A program made the position numbers and the translations under genes. A DNA stretch of 64,000 nt from Rufibacter psychrotolerans (GTDB taxonomy: Bacteria; Bacteroidota; Bacteroidia; Cytophagales; Hymenobacteraceae): NCBI RefSeq assembly GCF_016924645.1, contig NZ_JAFFJV010000014.1, positions 141,075-205,074 on the forward strand. Direction: 5' to 3'. Each line of letters begins with the position of its first letter. The stretch's first letter is position 1. Shown here one piece after another: positions 31,846-42,844 of the stretch. The notes below the pieces were generated by a model. That model was not told the DNA's origin. It saw nothing but the letters and a program-made list of their open reading frames with translations, and did not search any database.

Positions 31846-34385
31846 TAGAAATCTTGTGCAATTAAGGTGTTGTTGTCTACTGACTCCTCAATAATAGGAT
31901 TTAAGCGATCTCCTTTATCAAAGACTTTCAACTTCAGGTATGTTTCTTTAGCAGCAGCACTGTGCAGTGTCAGCTCCAATTTGTAGAATCGTTCGGATGG
32001 AGAGCCTGAAGTTGAATTTAACAAAAGGCTAGCTTCGTTGCTAACCAGGTCTGAGTTTTTGTAAAGTCCTACTACCAGCTCACGCTCTTTCTCAGTGCGC
32101 GATATTTTGTTTTCTTGCAGTATGTTTACCCGCAGCACATTCGACACTACCTTCAGCGGACCTTGTTTTACCAGCACTGGTTTCACCTTCTGTGTTATAT
32201 CCTGACGCTTTCTGGAGCTCTCAATGATAGGCACAACCAGTTCCTGAAGGCTACCTCCACCATGCACGAACTGGTGTCCCACCCCCTGCTTTTTATACCT
32301 GTTTACTGAAGCGGGAATCACTACCGACAAATCATCTGTAAAGCGCGAAGTAGCTGAAAGCGGAAGTTTATAACCTAGCGCTGGCTGACCATCGTCCTTC
32401 ACAAGCTCATATCTATTATGCGTGGTAATGGCATTTAGACCAGAAGAATGTTCTTTGTCTTTCTCGTCTATCTCCCTATCATTGAACAGGAAGCCATGAT
32501 CTGCCGTGATGATAACGCGGGATACGTTGTAAGTACCATGCAACTTCTTTACAAAAACCTTTAGCTCTTCAATGGCTTCCTTCACTGCTGCCAGTGTCTT
32601 CCGCTCCGATACCTTTTTGTCCCCTATCATATCGATGGCGTCATGATAGATGTACACCAGCTTAGATTTGAACAACTCTCTGTTCTTCTCCTGACTATAC
32701 TGCTGCAGATCTGCAAACTGTACTACACGTGCCTCATCATCCGTTGCAGTTAATAATTTACCACGGTTATCCAAACCACTAGTGGAAACACCATCTATGC
32801 AGATAGCTCCTTCATTGAACTCGTACTTCTTACCTGGCAACAGCTGCGCCATACCTATACTTGTTTTGGAAGGTATAGACGCTAACTGGTAGCGGATGTC
32901 GGCACTGTTTTTAGCATCTCCGTGTAGCTCCGACAGCAACTCTTCTGCAGCCTCATAGCGTAGCGCATCCGAGATGATAACAGCTACTTTCTGATCGTAA
33001 GGCTCAATTTCGTTTTTGTAGAAGTCGTATTGCTTCGGGAAACCTAGTTGCTTGTAATCGAACTGGTAGGCGTTTAAGCATTTCAGCCACTCCCGATTCG
33101 ATTTCTCCAGGAACTCTTCATAGCGCTTGTTTACCAGCTGCACCAGTTCTTCGAGCTTGATGTGTGGCGGTACTTCGGTGTCATCCATGCTGCGGTAAGC
33201 GCAAAGGGCTTTGCGGTATTCCTGGTCTACCTTGAACCACTCCGAAACATAGGCACGGGTATAGTCTTCGGGCTTGTCCAGAATATAAGTAGGTATAGCA
33301 TTCACCAGCTTTACCATTTCAGCTGCATGGATGATAAAGGTCAGGCTGCTGTTGAGCGATGGTGTAGTGGGCTCTCCTACACTTATCTTCTCCAGTCCCT
33401 GAATAACTGATTGTGGATTAATATCCAGGCTCGTAACCTGCTCGGCTATCAGCTGCCATTTCATTTGCAAGGTATAGTAGGCGAAGTCGGCTTTGCTGCC
33501 GTATACCTCCATCAGCTTCAGCTCCTGAATAGCGCCTGCATTGGCTTCTATCGCTTCCTGTAACTGTTCCCCTAAACCATCTTTGCGGTTGGCCTCTTCC
33601 TGTAGTTGGTTCATTCTGGCTAGCACCTGCCGCTTTTTAACCTTTAGCGACTTATAAGGATCCTCTGTAGCAGGGTCAGTTATGTACTGCATTAGGGAAT
33701 TATATTTTAGCACCTTTAGCAGCTCTGCCAGCTTCTCTGAACTGAACTCACTTATCTCCTGATCAAAGTGTTGCTTTACCTGTTTGTTTAGCCACTCTAG
33801 CAGGTTGTTATCCCGTACCTTCCGACCAACGCGCTTCAACTCTTCTTCCTGACCAGGCCGCAGCAGCGAAAACAGTTTTGCCAGCAGCACAGGCCAGCAC
33901 TCTGGTGACTTAAACTTTAGGAAGGCAGAAAAAAGCGCCTGTACCAGTACCGACTCATCCAGAGTTTCAGGCTTAAGGATTGGAGCGCATACTTCCTGTA
34001 CCAAACTATACTTAAGCTCGCGCATGTAGCGCTTTATAAGTGGCTGGTGATGGCGCTGCAGACGGTGCTCTTCCATAAAGGCAGCCTCATCGTCCAGCAA
34101 CAGCTCTTTGTTCGCCAGCAGCAGGTCCAGTAAAGGGAATTGCTTGTAGTCTTCGTAATTTTTGGGGCTTTGCATAGGCAGGTATAGGAATACCTTATCC
34201 TGCTTCCACTCCCCATGCAGCATGGTCTTCAGATAGAAGTAGTTGTGTTCAAACTGAATCACACGAATGTTATCCAGCTCCAAAGCTTCTACTTCGTCTT
34301 TGAAATCCTGATCCCTATCAAAAAAGAACAACACCCGTAAGTGCGGGTGTGTCCTGTAATACTTCTCAATTTTCTCTTGCAGCAT
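31845..34385 (-). CDS. pglZ: BREX alkaline phosphatase-fold protein PglZ
   Basis: The 846-residue protein matches the BREX-1 PglZ layout: an N-terminal region starting MLQEKIEKYYRTHPHLRVLF, a helical middle, and a PglZ domain with VAVIISDALRYEAAEELLSE (about residues 463-482) and the metal-site-like VIITADHGFLFNDREIDEKD (about 620-640). The C-terminal 150 residues are beta-rich. PglZ is needed for both BREX methylation and phage exclusion; its catalytic role is unclear. It sits 3 bp after pglX in the operon. Confidence 0.93.
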   Translation of the reverse strand: MLQEKIEKYYRTHPHLRVLFFFDRDQDFKDEVEALELDNIRVIQFEHNYFYLKTMLHGEWKQDKVFLYLPMQSPKNYEDYKQFPLLDLLLANKELLLDDEAAFMEEHRLQRHHQPLIKRYMRELKYSLVQEVCAPILKPETLDESVLVQALFSAFLKFKSPECWPVLLAKLFSLLRPGQEEELKRVGRKVRDNNLLEWLNKQVKQHFDQEISEFSSEKLAELLKVLKYNSLMQYITDPATEDPYKSLKVKKRQVLARMNQLQEEANRKDGLGEQLQEAIEANAGAIQELKLMEVYGSKADFAYYTLQMKWQLIAEQVTSLDINPQSVIQGLEKISVGEPTTPSLNSSLTFIIHAAEMVKLVNAIPTYILDKPEDYTRAYVSEWFKVDQEYRKALCAYRSMDDTEVPPHIKLEELVQLVNKRYEEFLEKSNREWLKCLNAYQFDYKQLGFPKQYDFYKNEIEPYDQKVAVIISDALRYEAAEELLSELHGDAKNSADIRYQLASIPSKTSIGMAQLLPGKKYEFNEGAICIDGVSTSGLDNRGKLLTATDDEARVVQFADLQQYSQEKNRELFKSKLVYIYHDAIDMIGDKKVSERKTLAAVKEAIEELKVFVKKLHGTYNVSRVIITADHGFLFNDREIDEKDKEHSSGLNAITTHNRYELVKDDGQPALGYKLPLSATSRFTDDLSVVIPASVNRYKKQGVGHQFVHGGGSLQELVVPIIESSRKRQDITQKVKPVLVKQGPLKVVSNVLRVNILQENKISRTEKERELVVGLYKNSDLVSNEASLLLNSTSGSPSERFYKLELTLHSAAAKETYLKLKVFDKGDRLNPIIEESVDNNTLIAQDF

Positions 34386-34388
34386 TGT

Positions 34389-37300
34389 TTACTTAATAGG
34401 TGCTACCACGCCTTTAAACAGTTCGTAATTGGCTGTAACGCCATTGTCGAGGTCAAATTCTATCTGCTGGTCTGCCTTGTCTTTCAGTAGCAGGTCGTAC
34501 TGCTCACACTCATACAGGTCCTTGCGCAGCTTGTCCAACTGGCGCGCCTCTACCCTGCCAAGTGCAGCACCTTGCCCCTCTAAGGCAGCTATCTGCTGTG
34601 CCAGGTACTGCATGTGCGGCAGCAGGTATTTATCCCGAATCTTGGTCACGGTGAAACGGTTCATGCGGTGCATGTAAACAAGAACTTGGAATGCGCCTGT
34701 TGACGAAGTAAAAAGCCAATAAATTGGTTTCTTATTATAAGTTCTTAGATGATCCTTCCAGAAATCCCGCACTAGGTACTGCTCCAAATCCTGATCCAGG
34801 CCTTCCTGCAGAAAGTTCAGGTTCTGTGTTAAAGTCTCTTCCCCCCAAACATACTCGATAAATTGTACTGTACGCTGCAAGGCATCATCGGTGAAGCGGC
34901 ATGACTTGCCCATTAGCGGCACAATGGCATCTTCATCTATAGAGAAAATTACCTCTTTTGTTCCCCCATGCAGGGGTAAAGAGATTGTGTATGGAGCTGT
35001 TTCTTCAGATTCAGGATCTGGATGTGCAATTTGTAGACCTAGTTTATCTAAGCGATAACGGCCCATAAAACAACCTACAGTATAGGATAAAAGCTGCTTA
35101 ATAACTATTGATTTCTGAACTAGTAACTCAATACTTTTTTGATAATCAATACTAAATTCTGGATCCAAGCTGCTTAATCTAGACAAATCAAGTTCATCGA
35201 GGTAAATAGTTATGTCACTTGGCTTAACATCATAAGACAACTCTCCTTCTAACTCGTAGAAATTTATAAAAGCATTATTAAGATCTTGTTCAAATTTATG
35301 AAGATTAGAAACGTCAGACGCTATCTTTGAAACAAACAAGTTATATGCATTTTGTAATGAAGAGGCACTTTTAGCTATAAGTGGATTAATCTGAAAGTTC
35401 CATGAATATTCTCTATTGTCCCAATCCTGCTTTGCAATTGAAATACATTCTTCTACAATTGGATTTACTTCTTGAAGAATTTCTTTAGTGATTTCTTTAA
35501 CAGGAAACGCTGAGACTTGTCCAACCTCATAATTAATTGTTGGGGAAATGCTGTCAACAAATAATTTCTTCAATGCCGAGTTCATCAACCCACATAAAAA
35601 GATTAGTCGGTTATGATCACCAGTAAAAACAGAACATCCTGCAACATCGAATATGAACCCTTCAGGGAAATATCGAAATGCTAATCCCCTTGTAGTAACC
35701 TTTGTCCATGAAATAGATTCTTTAAAATAAAAGTCTACATTTTGTGGTCTAGATCTTTGCTTTCCTTTATCATCCACACAGGCTTTTATTTCCATACCAT
35801 CTTTTTCCCAGTTCACTAGATAGTAATGATTGCCATACCACTTACGATACTCACCACCACTGTTGTAGGGAAACCATTTGGCTTGTGGAGTTAGGATTGA
35901 TGTTTTTCTAAAATTTACTTCTTGCCAATCTCTTCTAAATCTAGCATTATCGGATGTGGCTAATCCTTGTTTGATTGAGGCAACTTGATTTAAAGGAGCA
36001 TGTATCTCAAAACAGTTTATAGTTGATTCTTCTATCCAGAAAGAAATCGGACTGTCAGGAACCTTGAAAAAATCACTCTGTAATTTTCTGTAGAATTCTT
36101 CTTTTTTACTCTTATCGATAAAGACTAAATTTTTATCAGCTGACTGAGGAGCATCATTAAGGTTATAATAAATGCCCATGCGATTATTGCACTTCGCTTT
36201 TTGGATGATAAAGCTACAGCATTGAGCAACCTTAGAATTTAATTCAGGAAAACTGTTATATCCAATCTGAATTAGACTTTGAACATAGTTATCAATTAGT
36301 ACTTGCTCCCTAACTTTCTTAAAAGATGAAAGAAACATCCAAGACTGTATGGTGATCATTCCTATCAAGCCATTGCCAATTGAAAAGTGTTCACATGATT
36401 TGATGAATACTGTCATCAAATCAGACTTGGCACTAGCATATTTTTTATCCACATATGCCTTCAATTTTCCATTCATACTACCTTGCCCCATGTAGGGCGG
36501 ATTTGCAGCCACTGCTTCATACTTCGTCGTCAGCAGCTCCAACACATGGATGAACGGGCGGATCTTCGGCAGCACAGCCTCTTCCGAGAACTCTCTGAAA
36601 GACTTCTGCTCTAGCTCATAAAAGCGCTTTACAATAAACTCCCGCTCCTGTGGCTTCAGCGAGAACTGCATGATAGAGCCAAGGTTCTGCGCATCCTGCA
36701 TCAGCGTCAGCGCCTTTGTCAGCGCCTCCTCATAAGCTATATCTTCTGCACCTAAAAAGTCCAATACTTCCTGTCTGCTGAACTGCGAAGGCTCAGGCAT
36801 AGCATACACGCGCGGTAAATTACCGCTCTTCAGAATGTCTTTATACTTAGAAGCAGCCTTGAGCAGAATAGCAAAGCGTGACAGCTGCGCCGCACGTTTG
36901 TCAATGTCCAGACCAAACAAGTTATTTTTCAGAATACTTTCTACTGCCTCTTCTGGCTGGTAGTATTCCTCCTCGTACATCGCGTAGAGAAGGTCAAAGC
37001 CTTCTACCAATATGTGACCTGATCCCGCCGCTGGGTCTAGCAGCTTCAGCTCCTCAATGTTATTGATGATAGGATCACCGTATTGCTGGTCAGGCGCTTC
37101 CACCAGGTAGCGCATGTCTTGTTTCAGTGGACTTTCGGGTCTATAGTCTAGCCATTGTTTACCCACCGTATTCTGCACCATGTACTTCACAATCCAGTTC
37201 GGCGTGAAGATCTGGGTCGCTGCAGGTATATCAGCAGCTTCGGCTTTCTTGTTCTTCTTAAAGCCAGCAAACACCTCGTCCTTCTTCTCAGAGATATAGA

Positions 37301-38012
37301 ACTGGTATAACCAGCCAATTAGCTCTACCTGCTTATAGTCTTCCTCGGTAATAGCATCGGTGGTATTGAGCAGGTGTACAAAACCACTCTCAGACAGGAT
37401 GTCGTCTGGCAGCAGCAGCTCCGTATAATCGTCTATGCCGCCAAACACATTGTTCAGCAGAGTATGACTGTGGCAGTAGCCGATCAGCAGTATACCAAAA
37501 GCCTCCGTGTCTCGCTCGTAGTCCAGCAGCACTTGCTTTAGGCGTTCCTGTTCTGCCTTGTTCAGGAAATCATACTGCCCCCTACGTGCGCGCTGCAAAA
37601 GCAAAGGCAACAGGTCAGCCCCCTCTGCATACTCCAGCTGCGGCAGGTCATACCTGTTCTGCGCCAGAATACGAATAGCCATTAGGCGGTTAAACCAGGT
37701 ATAAGCTGCCTCTTCTGCCACTTCTTTCACTCCCTTGCGGGCAATGGCAGCGCGAAGGGCTTTCCACTTGGCAGGTACCGTGGCATCATCATAGGGGTTT
37801 CCTCGGAACATGTAACCACCTGGCACAATCATGGGCTCTTCTACTACAGCCCCTTTTTTGTCAAAGCCCCAGTACTGTACCTTGCGCTCCACACCAACCA
37901 TCAGCATATTTCTCGCCTTCTGGGCGAAGATCTTGAGCTTAGCCGTATTCATGCCTGTACGGTTGGAGGCTGCTGTATTTATATCTTGTTCTAAAGAATA
38001 ATCTAATTCCAT
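34389..38012 (-). CDS. pglX: BREX adenine-specific DNA methyltransferase PglX
   Basis: The 1207-residue protein has an N6-adenine methyltransferase core: LLDPAAGSGHILVEGFDLLY (SAM binding, about residues 325-345) and the catalytic NPPYMGQGSMNGK (about 502-514). A long C-terminal target-recognition region follows. BREX methylates one strand of a non-palindromic site to mark self DNA; the recognition site cannot be read from sequence. It is intact, with no frameshift or simple repeats suggesting phase variation. It lies 11 bp after brxC. Confidence 0.94.
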   Translation of the reverse strand: MELDYSLEQDINTAASNRTGMNTAKLKIFAQKARNMLMVGVERKVQYWGFDKKGAVVEEPMIVPGGYMFRGNPYDDATVPAKWKALRAAIARKGVKEVAEEAAYTWFNRLMAIRILAQNRYDLPQLEYAEGADLLPLLLQRARRGQYDFLNKAEQERLKQVLLDYERDTEAFGILLIGYCHSHTLLNNVFGGIDDYTELLLPDDILSESGFVHLLNTTDAITEEDYKQVELIGWLYQFYISEKKDEVFAGFKKNKKAEAADIPAATQIFTPNWIVKYMVQNTVGKQWLDYRPESPLKQDMRYLVEAPDQQYGDPIINNIEELKLLDPAAGSGHILVEGFDLLYAMYEEEYYQPEEAVESILKNNLFGLDIDKRAAQLSRFAILLKAASKYKDILKSGNLPRVYAMPEPSQFSRQEVLDFLGAEDIAYEEALTKALTLMQDAQNLGSIMQFSLKPQEREFIVKRFYELEQKSFREFSEEAVLPKIRPFIHVLELLTTKYEAVAANPPYMGQGSMNGKLKAYVDKKYASAKSDLMTVFIKSCEHFSIGNGLIGMITIQSWMFLSSFKKVREQVLIDNYVQSLIQIGYNSFPELNSKVAQCCSFIIQKAKCNNRMGIYYNLNDAPQSADKNLVFIDKSKKEEFYRKLQSDFFKVPDSPISFWIEESTINCFEIHAPLNQVASIKQGLATSDNARFRRDWQEVNFRKTSILTPQAKWFPYNSGGEYRKWYGNHYYLVNWEKDGMEIKACVDDKGKQRSRPQNVDFYFKESISWTKVTTRGLAFRYFPEGFIFDVAGCSVFTGDHNRLIFLCGLMNSALKKLFVDSISPTINYEVGQVSAFPVKEITKEILQEVNPIVEECISIAKQDWDNREYSWNFQINPLIAKSASSLQNAYNLFVSKIASDVSNLHKFEQDLNNAFINFYELEGELSYDVKPSDITIYLDELDLSRLSSLDPEFSIDYQKSIELLVQKSIVIKQLLSYTVGCFMGRYRLDKLGLQIAHPDPESEETAPYTISLPLHGGTKEVIFSIDEDAIVPLMGKSCRFTDDALQRTVQFIEYVWGEETLTQNLNFLQEGLDQDLEQYLVRDFWKDHLRTYNKKPIYWLFTSSTGAFQVLVYMHRMNRFTVTKIRDKYLLPHMQYLAQQIAALEGQGAALGRVEARQLDKLRKDLYECEQYDLLLKDKADQQIEFDLDNGVTANYELFKGVVAPIK

Positions 38013-38023
38013 GATTAATGCTT

Positions 38024-41000
38024 TTATTTAATGATGATAGTTTTGTTTTGCTTCAGAAGCTCCAGCATTTCTTCTCTGGCCCGCCGTAAGTAATCATCCA
38101 GTTCTTCTTCTGTAGCAATAATAGATTTCACATTAGTTATATAGTATTCATAAGACTCACCCACTTTTGGTGCACTACCTCCGGTACCTCCAGAAGCTGC
38201 TGCAGCCGCTGCTGCCTTTGCAGCATAGTCTATAATTTTTTTCAGCTCTCCCGATCTGAAATTAGAAAGGTTTGCCTTCTTCAGTTGAAGCTCTGTAATG
38301 GAGGTTTGATTTTTGATTCCTTTACAAATAGTGTCTTCATCTGCGTATACCTGCGCTTCGGTTACGTTTCTGTTTGCAGCTTCCTTACCTAATTCTATAA
38401 AAGCCTGCTGGTATTGAGCAATTACATCGTTTTTAAGCGCTTCTAAATACTCCTTCAGCTCGCCCTTTAGCTCATCATAAGCTTTGCGCACATGCCTGAA
38501 CTCAAACCTCGGATCCTCCATTTTCAGGAAGTCGCCCATCTTATCGGCTTTCTCCTGAGCAGATGGTGAAAGTGCTCTGAAGTTTTGCTGGTTTTCAGAA
38601 TAGAACTTCTTAATGGTGTCGTAATCCGCTCTGGTTCTGTTGGCAAATTCGCGCAGCCCTTTGGCTTTATCCATCAGTTCCTTCACAGCCTGCTGCTCAT
38701 CCGTAAGCACCTGCAACAGTTGTTTCGGGTCGCGTTTGGTTGTCCACTCCTGCAACTTTTTCCTCAGTTGATGAAAGGCTTCACCAAAAGGATACTTTCC
38801 ATGAAAATCATCTTCAAACGCAATGTACTGGCTACTGATGTTATTGAGTTTCTTCTGAATGGTATCAAACAACTCACTGCCATCTGATGTGGCCTGTAAA
38901 TCTTCATTAAAAATCTCGCGGAAAGCAAAGATAGCATTGTCAATGGTCAGCTGGTCTATCTCCTCCCCTGCCTTCACAATACATACTGGGCGCTCAGGCG
39001 TAGAAAGTGCCTTATTAATGAACTCCACAATACCATAACGCGGCTGGTTGCGATATTCAAACTCACGCTTCTTCTTTTTGGCCAGGTGCACTAACACATC
39101 CAAAATCGCTTCTGCACGCCATCCAAATGGTGCCTTTTCAAAATGACTGATAATATCACTCACCGCCAGTTGATCGCCATGGTGTGTAATAAAGTCATTC
39201 ACTAGCTGCTCCGCTGGAGAAAGGTCTGGAAATACCTGCTGCAAACTGGCTGCAGAAGTTCGCAGCTCCATCGCATTTTTGGCATATGAACCCGAAAGCT
39301 TATGGTGTTTGTATACCCGCTCCAGGTGCTTATCTACCATGTTCTTGAAGCGGTCGTGCGGCACAGAGCCATTCACTTCATTTGCTTCCAGCACATGTTG
39401 CCCCGAAATGAAACGTGTAATGTAGTAGTTAGCTTCCAGTTTGGCGGCTAGCTTCTTCTTCAACTCATCATTCCGTGACCTGAACTTATCCAGCGTATTG
39501 GTTCGCTCACCTGTGGCAGCTTCGGAATTATCTTTAAAATACTTACGTGTTTTACAATACCACTCAAAATCATTCTTAAACTGTGCATCAGTATGGTACC
39601 ACTCGTTCACGCAGATACACATGTCGTTACCGCTGTTGTTGAGCGCACGCTGGTTTACATCTGTGGTATCGGTGAACACAACTTTCAGCTTAAAGTCACC
39701 TGAGCGGAAGAACTCTTTATCATCTACAGCATAGGCTATTTTAAAATCGTTCTGCCCAAAGGTATGCTTAGGTGAGATTTTAGTCAGCTTTCGGAAGAAC
39801 TCATCAAACTCTGTCAGCTTATCATCAAAACCTACTTTGAGGTTCTTGATCATCATCTGCACATCAATCTCGTCTTCGTTAAAGAAGTAATAGCTGCCTT
39901 TCTCTTCCCGGACAATGCTTTCCTCTACTAGCTTCTCCAGCACTTCTTTGATCTTGTTCTGTAACTGAAGCTTATTTTGGTCCACATCTGTCATCATCAA
40001 CACCGTTAGGTTATCAATGTTAGATGGGAAAGTAAGCAACGTAGGCTGTGGTAGGTTAGAGATCATGAAGAGCGTCTTCACTACTCGTTCTGCAAAAGGA
40101 TTATTCTTAACATAGGTCAGGTTCAAACCATTGTCAATCGCCTTACGCCCCCTGTGTGTTAAGTTAGTGAGGAACTGCTGGTTAAAGAAGGCGTCAAAAG
40201 GTATAAAGTGGCCTATCTCCAGGTCAGCTTTCTGTTTGGCCGTGAAGTGGGTGATACCCAGTACCGAACGCTCATTATCCTTTACCTCTTTGATTACAAA
40301 CTTAAGCGTTTGGAAGGCTTCAAATACATTGGCGATCAGTCGGAACTGGTATGGCACAAACGGGTAAGCCAGAATAAATTCACCTTCCCGCTGATAACCC
40401 TTGTACAGGTCATGGCGCATCTTGAACTGGTTCTCTATGGCTTCCTTTTTTTCACGGTACATCTTACCCAACACCTCAATACCTGTAGAGTTCTTGTCCA
40501 ATACCCTCTTCTGCGTTATGTAAGAAGCATCATTACTTTCCAAAGAAATACGGGTATCAAAGCGGCCCAGGATCTTACCAAATTCATCCTGCACATCACC
40601 GCTACCATTCGCGCCAACAGATACCTCGTCCAGCGTTTGCTGCGCCGTACAGGTTATCCATACCTGGTTATTACAATCCTCGCTTACACGTTCAATAATG
40701 TTTTGGAAGTTCAGCAGAATTTCCTTGTTAGCCCCAATGTACTGTGACACCTCATCTACCAAGAAGATCAAGCGATACTCCTTGTCTTTCACAGCCAGAT
40801 ACTCTTTCAGCTCAGGTATAAGCGAAGAGTTAATGCTGATCTTGAATGTTTCAGGGTTAGTTAATTTAGTATGCAGTGCTACAGTATCCATTTCAGGCAC
40901 CAAGCGCTTGGCAATCTCCAGCACGTTATCCAGCTCATAAGAAGCCACGTCAGCCGCATCCGATTCCCAGTCATGCCCTAACTCATCAGATACCAGCTGC

Positions 41001-41566
41001 TTAAACTCTCTGAACTTGCCTTTTTTATCCAGATATTTCTCAAAAAGTACAGCAAGTGGAATATCATTTGGGTTGTAGCCCCTGAACTTGTTAAACATGT
41101 TCAGGAAGATACGGGTCAGGCGTTCACCGCTATCATCATCCGTCTCGTCCTCCACGTTAAACATGATGTTATCGCAAAGCGTCTTCTCAATACGCTTGCG
41201 CATCAAGGCTATATTACTAGGCGTAATATCTTCATTCTTGCCCGCCTTGGTGGTGTCATAACCCTCCACAGCTTTCATGAAGTGCTCGAAAGCATCCTCA
41301 GAAGTTTTGGGATTCAGACAGTAATGGATATACTTTATAAAGTGCGATTTACCAGAGCCATAGTATCCGTTTACCCAGATACCTGTTTTTCCCTTCTTCT
41401 TATTAAGTACGGTATCCAGAAGCAGGTATGCTTTTTCGATAAGTTCATCAGTGAAGATGTATTCCTTTATCTCAGCCTTAACTGTATCGGCATTCTTGTT
41501 ACTTACTACTACGGCAGGGTTAATGTCCCTGTCAATAGGTTTATCGTAGATTTCCCTGATCTTCAT
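38024..41566 (-). CDS. brxC: BREX ATPase BrxC (DUF499-type)
   Basis: The 1180-residue ATPase has Walker A VNGYYGSGKSHFIKYIH (about residues 64-80) and Walker B RLIFLVDEVSQYIGANK (about 265-280). Long helical stretches and a Gly/Ala-rich segment near residue 1130 (AAAAAAASGGTGGSA) follow. BrxC/PglY is the large core ATPase of BREX, thought to bind DNA with PglX. The start ATG at 41566 follows brxB by 5 bp. Confidence 0.93.
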   Translation of the reverse strand: MKIREIYDKPIDRDINPAVVVSNKNADTVKAEIKEYIFTDELIEKAYLLLDTVLNKKKGKTGIWVNGYYGSGKSHFIKYIHYCLNPKTSEDAFEHFMKAVEGYDTTKAGKNEDITPSNIALMRKRIEKTLCDNIMFNVEDETDDDSGERLTRIFLNMFNKFRGYNPNDIPLAVLFEKYLDKKGKFREFKQLVSDELGHDWESDAADVASYELDNVLEIAKRLVPEMDTVALHTKLTNPETFKISINSSLIPELKEYLAVKDKEYRLIFLVDEVSQYIGANKEILLNFQNIIERVSEDCNNQVWITCTAQQTLDEVSVGANGSGDVQDEFGKILGRFDTRISLESNDASYITQKRVLDKNSTGIEVLGKMYREKKEAIENQFKMRHDLYKGYQREGEFILAYPFVPYQFRLIANVFEAFQTLKFVIKEVKDNERSVLGITHFTAKQKADLEIGHFIPFDAFFNQQFLTNLTHRGRKAIDNGLNLTYVKNNPFAERVVKTLFMISNLPQPTLLTFPSNIDNLTVLMMTDVDQNKLQLQNKIKEVLEKLVEESIVREEKGSYYFFNEDEIDVQMMIKNLKVGFDDKLTEFDEFFRKLTKISPKHTFGQNDFKIAYAVDDKEFFRSGDFKLKVVFTDTTDVNQRALNNSGNDMCICVNEWYHTDAQFKNDFEWYCKTRKYFKDNSEAATGERTNTLDKFRSRNDELKKKLAAKLEANYYITRFISGQHVLEANEVNGSVPHDRFKNMVDKHLERVYKHHKLSGSYAKNAMELRTSAASLQQVFPDLSPAEQLVNDFITHHGDQLAVSDIISHFEKAPFGWRAEAILDVLVHLAKKKKREFEYRNQPRYGIVEFINKALSTPERPVCIVKAGEEIDQLTIDNAIFAFREIFNEDLQATSDGSELFDTIQKKLNNISSQYIAFEDDFHGKYPFGEAFHQLRKKLQEWTTKRDPKQLLQVLTDEQQAVKELMDKAKGLREFANRTRADYDTIKKFYSENQQNFRALSPSAQEKADKMGDFLKMEDPRFEFRHVRKAYDELKGELKEYLEALKNDVIAQYQQAFIELGKEAANRNVTEAQVYADEDTICKGIKNQTSITELQLKKANLSNFRSGELKKIIDYAAKAAAAAAASGGTGGSAPKVGESYEYYITNVKSIIATEEELDDYLRRAREEMLELLKQNKTIIIK

Positions 41567-41571
41567 GTATA

Positions 41572-42159
41572 CTAGTTCAGTAATTTGATGGCTCTGTATA
41601 AGTTTTCGTCGTTAAGTAATTTAAAGAGGCTATAATGTTCCTTAGCCTCACCAGGGTAAAACATAATGATCTTATACCCTGAGATATATTTTTCAAAATT
41701 ATTCAGAAACTTACTGGCACGCAGGTAAGGAAAAATGGCTCCGAAGCCATGCACAAACACATAGCCTACCTCATAGTCACCAGACTTGCTAAAATGCTCC
41801 TGAATCTTGGTGTGCAGGTCAAAGAAGAACTTGTCGCTGTTCGCATCCCGCTTTAGTGACTCCTCTACCTTATCTGGCTTGATAGTTTCCTGATCCAGGA
41901 AGAACTCAAACTTGGTCTTTTTACCAAAGTTATTGGCCTTTAAAAAGTTAAGAAACTCCTGAAAGATGTCAAGCACCATTACATTCAGGTAGCTATTCGG
42001 CCTATAAAGCCTGTCGCGTATGTTTTGAATTTCCTCATGTAATTGGTACTCCTGCTCCGGATCATACATGTACATGTAGGCCGGGAAGAATAGATTTCCT
42101 GTGGTAGGATCCTGAAAATTTTTATCTGCTAACTGTTCGTACAGTTCTGTAATCGTCAT
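41572..42159 (-). CDS. brxB: BREX protein BrxB (DUF1788)
   Basis: The 195-residue protein has the BrxB core GYVFVHGFGAIFPYLRASKF and the final IIMFYPGEAKEHYSLFKLLN block of DUF1788. It is needed for BREX function, but its biochemical role is unknown. It overlaps brxA by 4 bp. Confidence 0.93.
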   Translation of the reverse strand: MTITELYEQLADKNFQDPTTGNLFFPAYMYMYDPEQEYQLHEEIQNIRDRLYRPNSYLNVMVLDIFQEFLNFLKANNFGKKTKFEFFLDQETIKPDKVEESLKRDANSDKFFFDLHTKIQEHFSKSGDYEVGYVFVHGFGAIFPYLRASKFLNNFEKYISGYKIIMFYPGEAKEHYSLFKLLNDENLYRAIKLLN

Positions 42160-42785
42160 AAATAAGTCTCTCTTTCAATCTTAGGCAAGAAACAAGCTTC
42201 TAGAAACCATGGGGCTCCGGCAGCTACAAAGTACTCCCAGAAAGAGGAGTCAATATGTTCAGGCTGTTTCAATCGTGTTCTGCCCAGCAGTCCCGCTTCA
42301 CGCAGCATGCGCAGGTAATTTGTGAGAAGTTTAGTTCGTGTAGCCTCAGTCCACTGTGCCACCTCATCATTCTGTGATGAAATTTCATCCAACCGCATCT
42401 GTAAATCAAACCGCTCTATGTTAAAATCCAGTGACCGCCACTTTTTAAGCACCACTTCAAAATGAAGGTCAAAAGCCAAAGGATAAGTCTTGAGGACAAG
42501 GTAGAGTAGAGCTAACCTCTGTTCTTTCTCTTGCCTATCTTCAAAGAAGCTCCAAAAAAAGGGTTCTATCACCCTTACTCTTTTTTTCAATTCAGTTACC
42601 ACACGGATACGAGCAGCCTCTGTTTTTATTTTAAGGAGATTGTTTCCTTTAGACTCCTGGTCTAATAAGATAATGTGGTTTTCTTGAAGAAGCAAAGGTA
42701 ACACAGCCTTCACCTCTGCATATAGTAATGCCCCAGCTGTAAAAGCAGCCGATAGTTTTAAGCCATTACTTTGTGAATCAATCAA
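42156..42785 (-). CDS. brxA: BREX protein BrxA (DUF1819)
   Basis: The 209-residue protein begins MIDSQSNGLKLSAAFTAGAL and contains KTEAARIRVVTELKKRVR and LREAGLLGR, matching BrxA, a helical DNA-binding protein resembling NusB. It is the first gene of the BREX operon. Upstream lie a TATTTTTG promoter box and an inverted repeat. Confidence 0.93.
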   Translation of the reverse strand: MIDSQSNGLKLSAAFTAGALLYAEVKAVLPLLLQENHIILLDQESKGNNLLKIKTEAARIRVVTELKKRVRVIEPFFWSFFEDRQEKEQRLALLYLVLKTYPLAFDLHFEVVLKKWRSLDFNIERFDLQMRLDEISSQNDEVAQWTEATRTKLLTNYLRMLREAGLLGRTRLKQPEHIDSSFWEYFVAAGAPWFLEACFLPKIERETYL

Positions 42786-42844
42786 TTGTAGAAATTATAA
42801 AAATTTAGGTAGTCTATATATCACTTGCAAATAGACTTCATTAG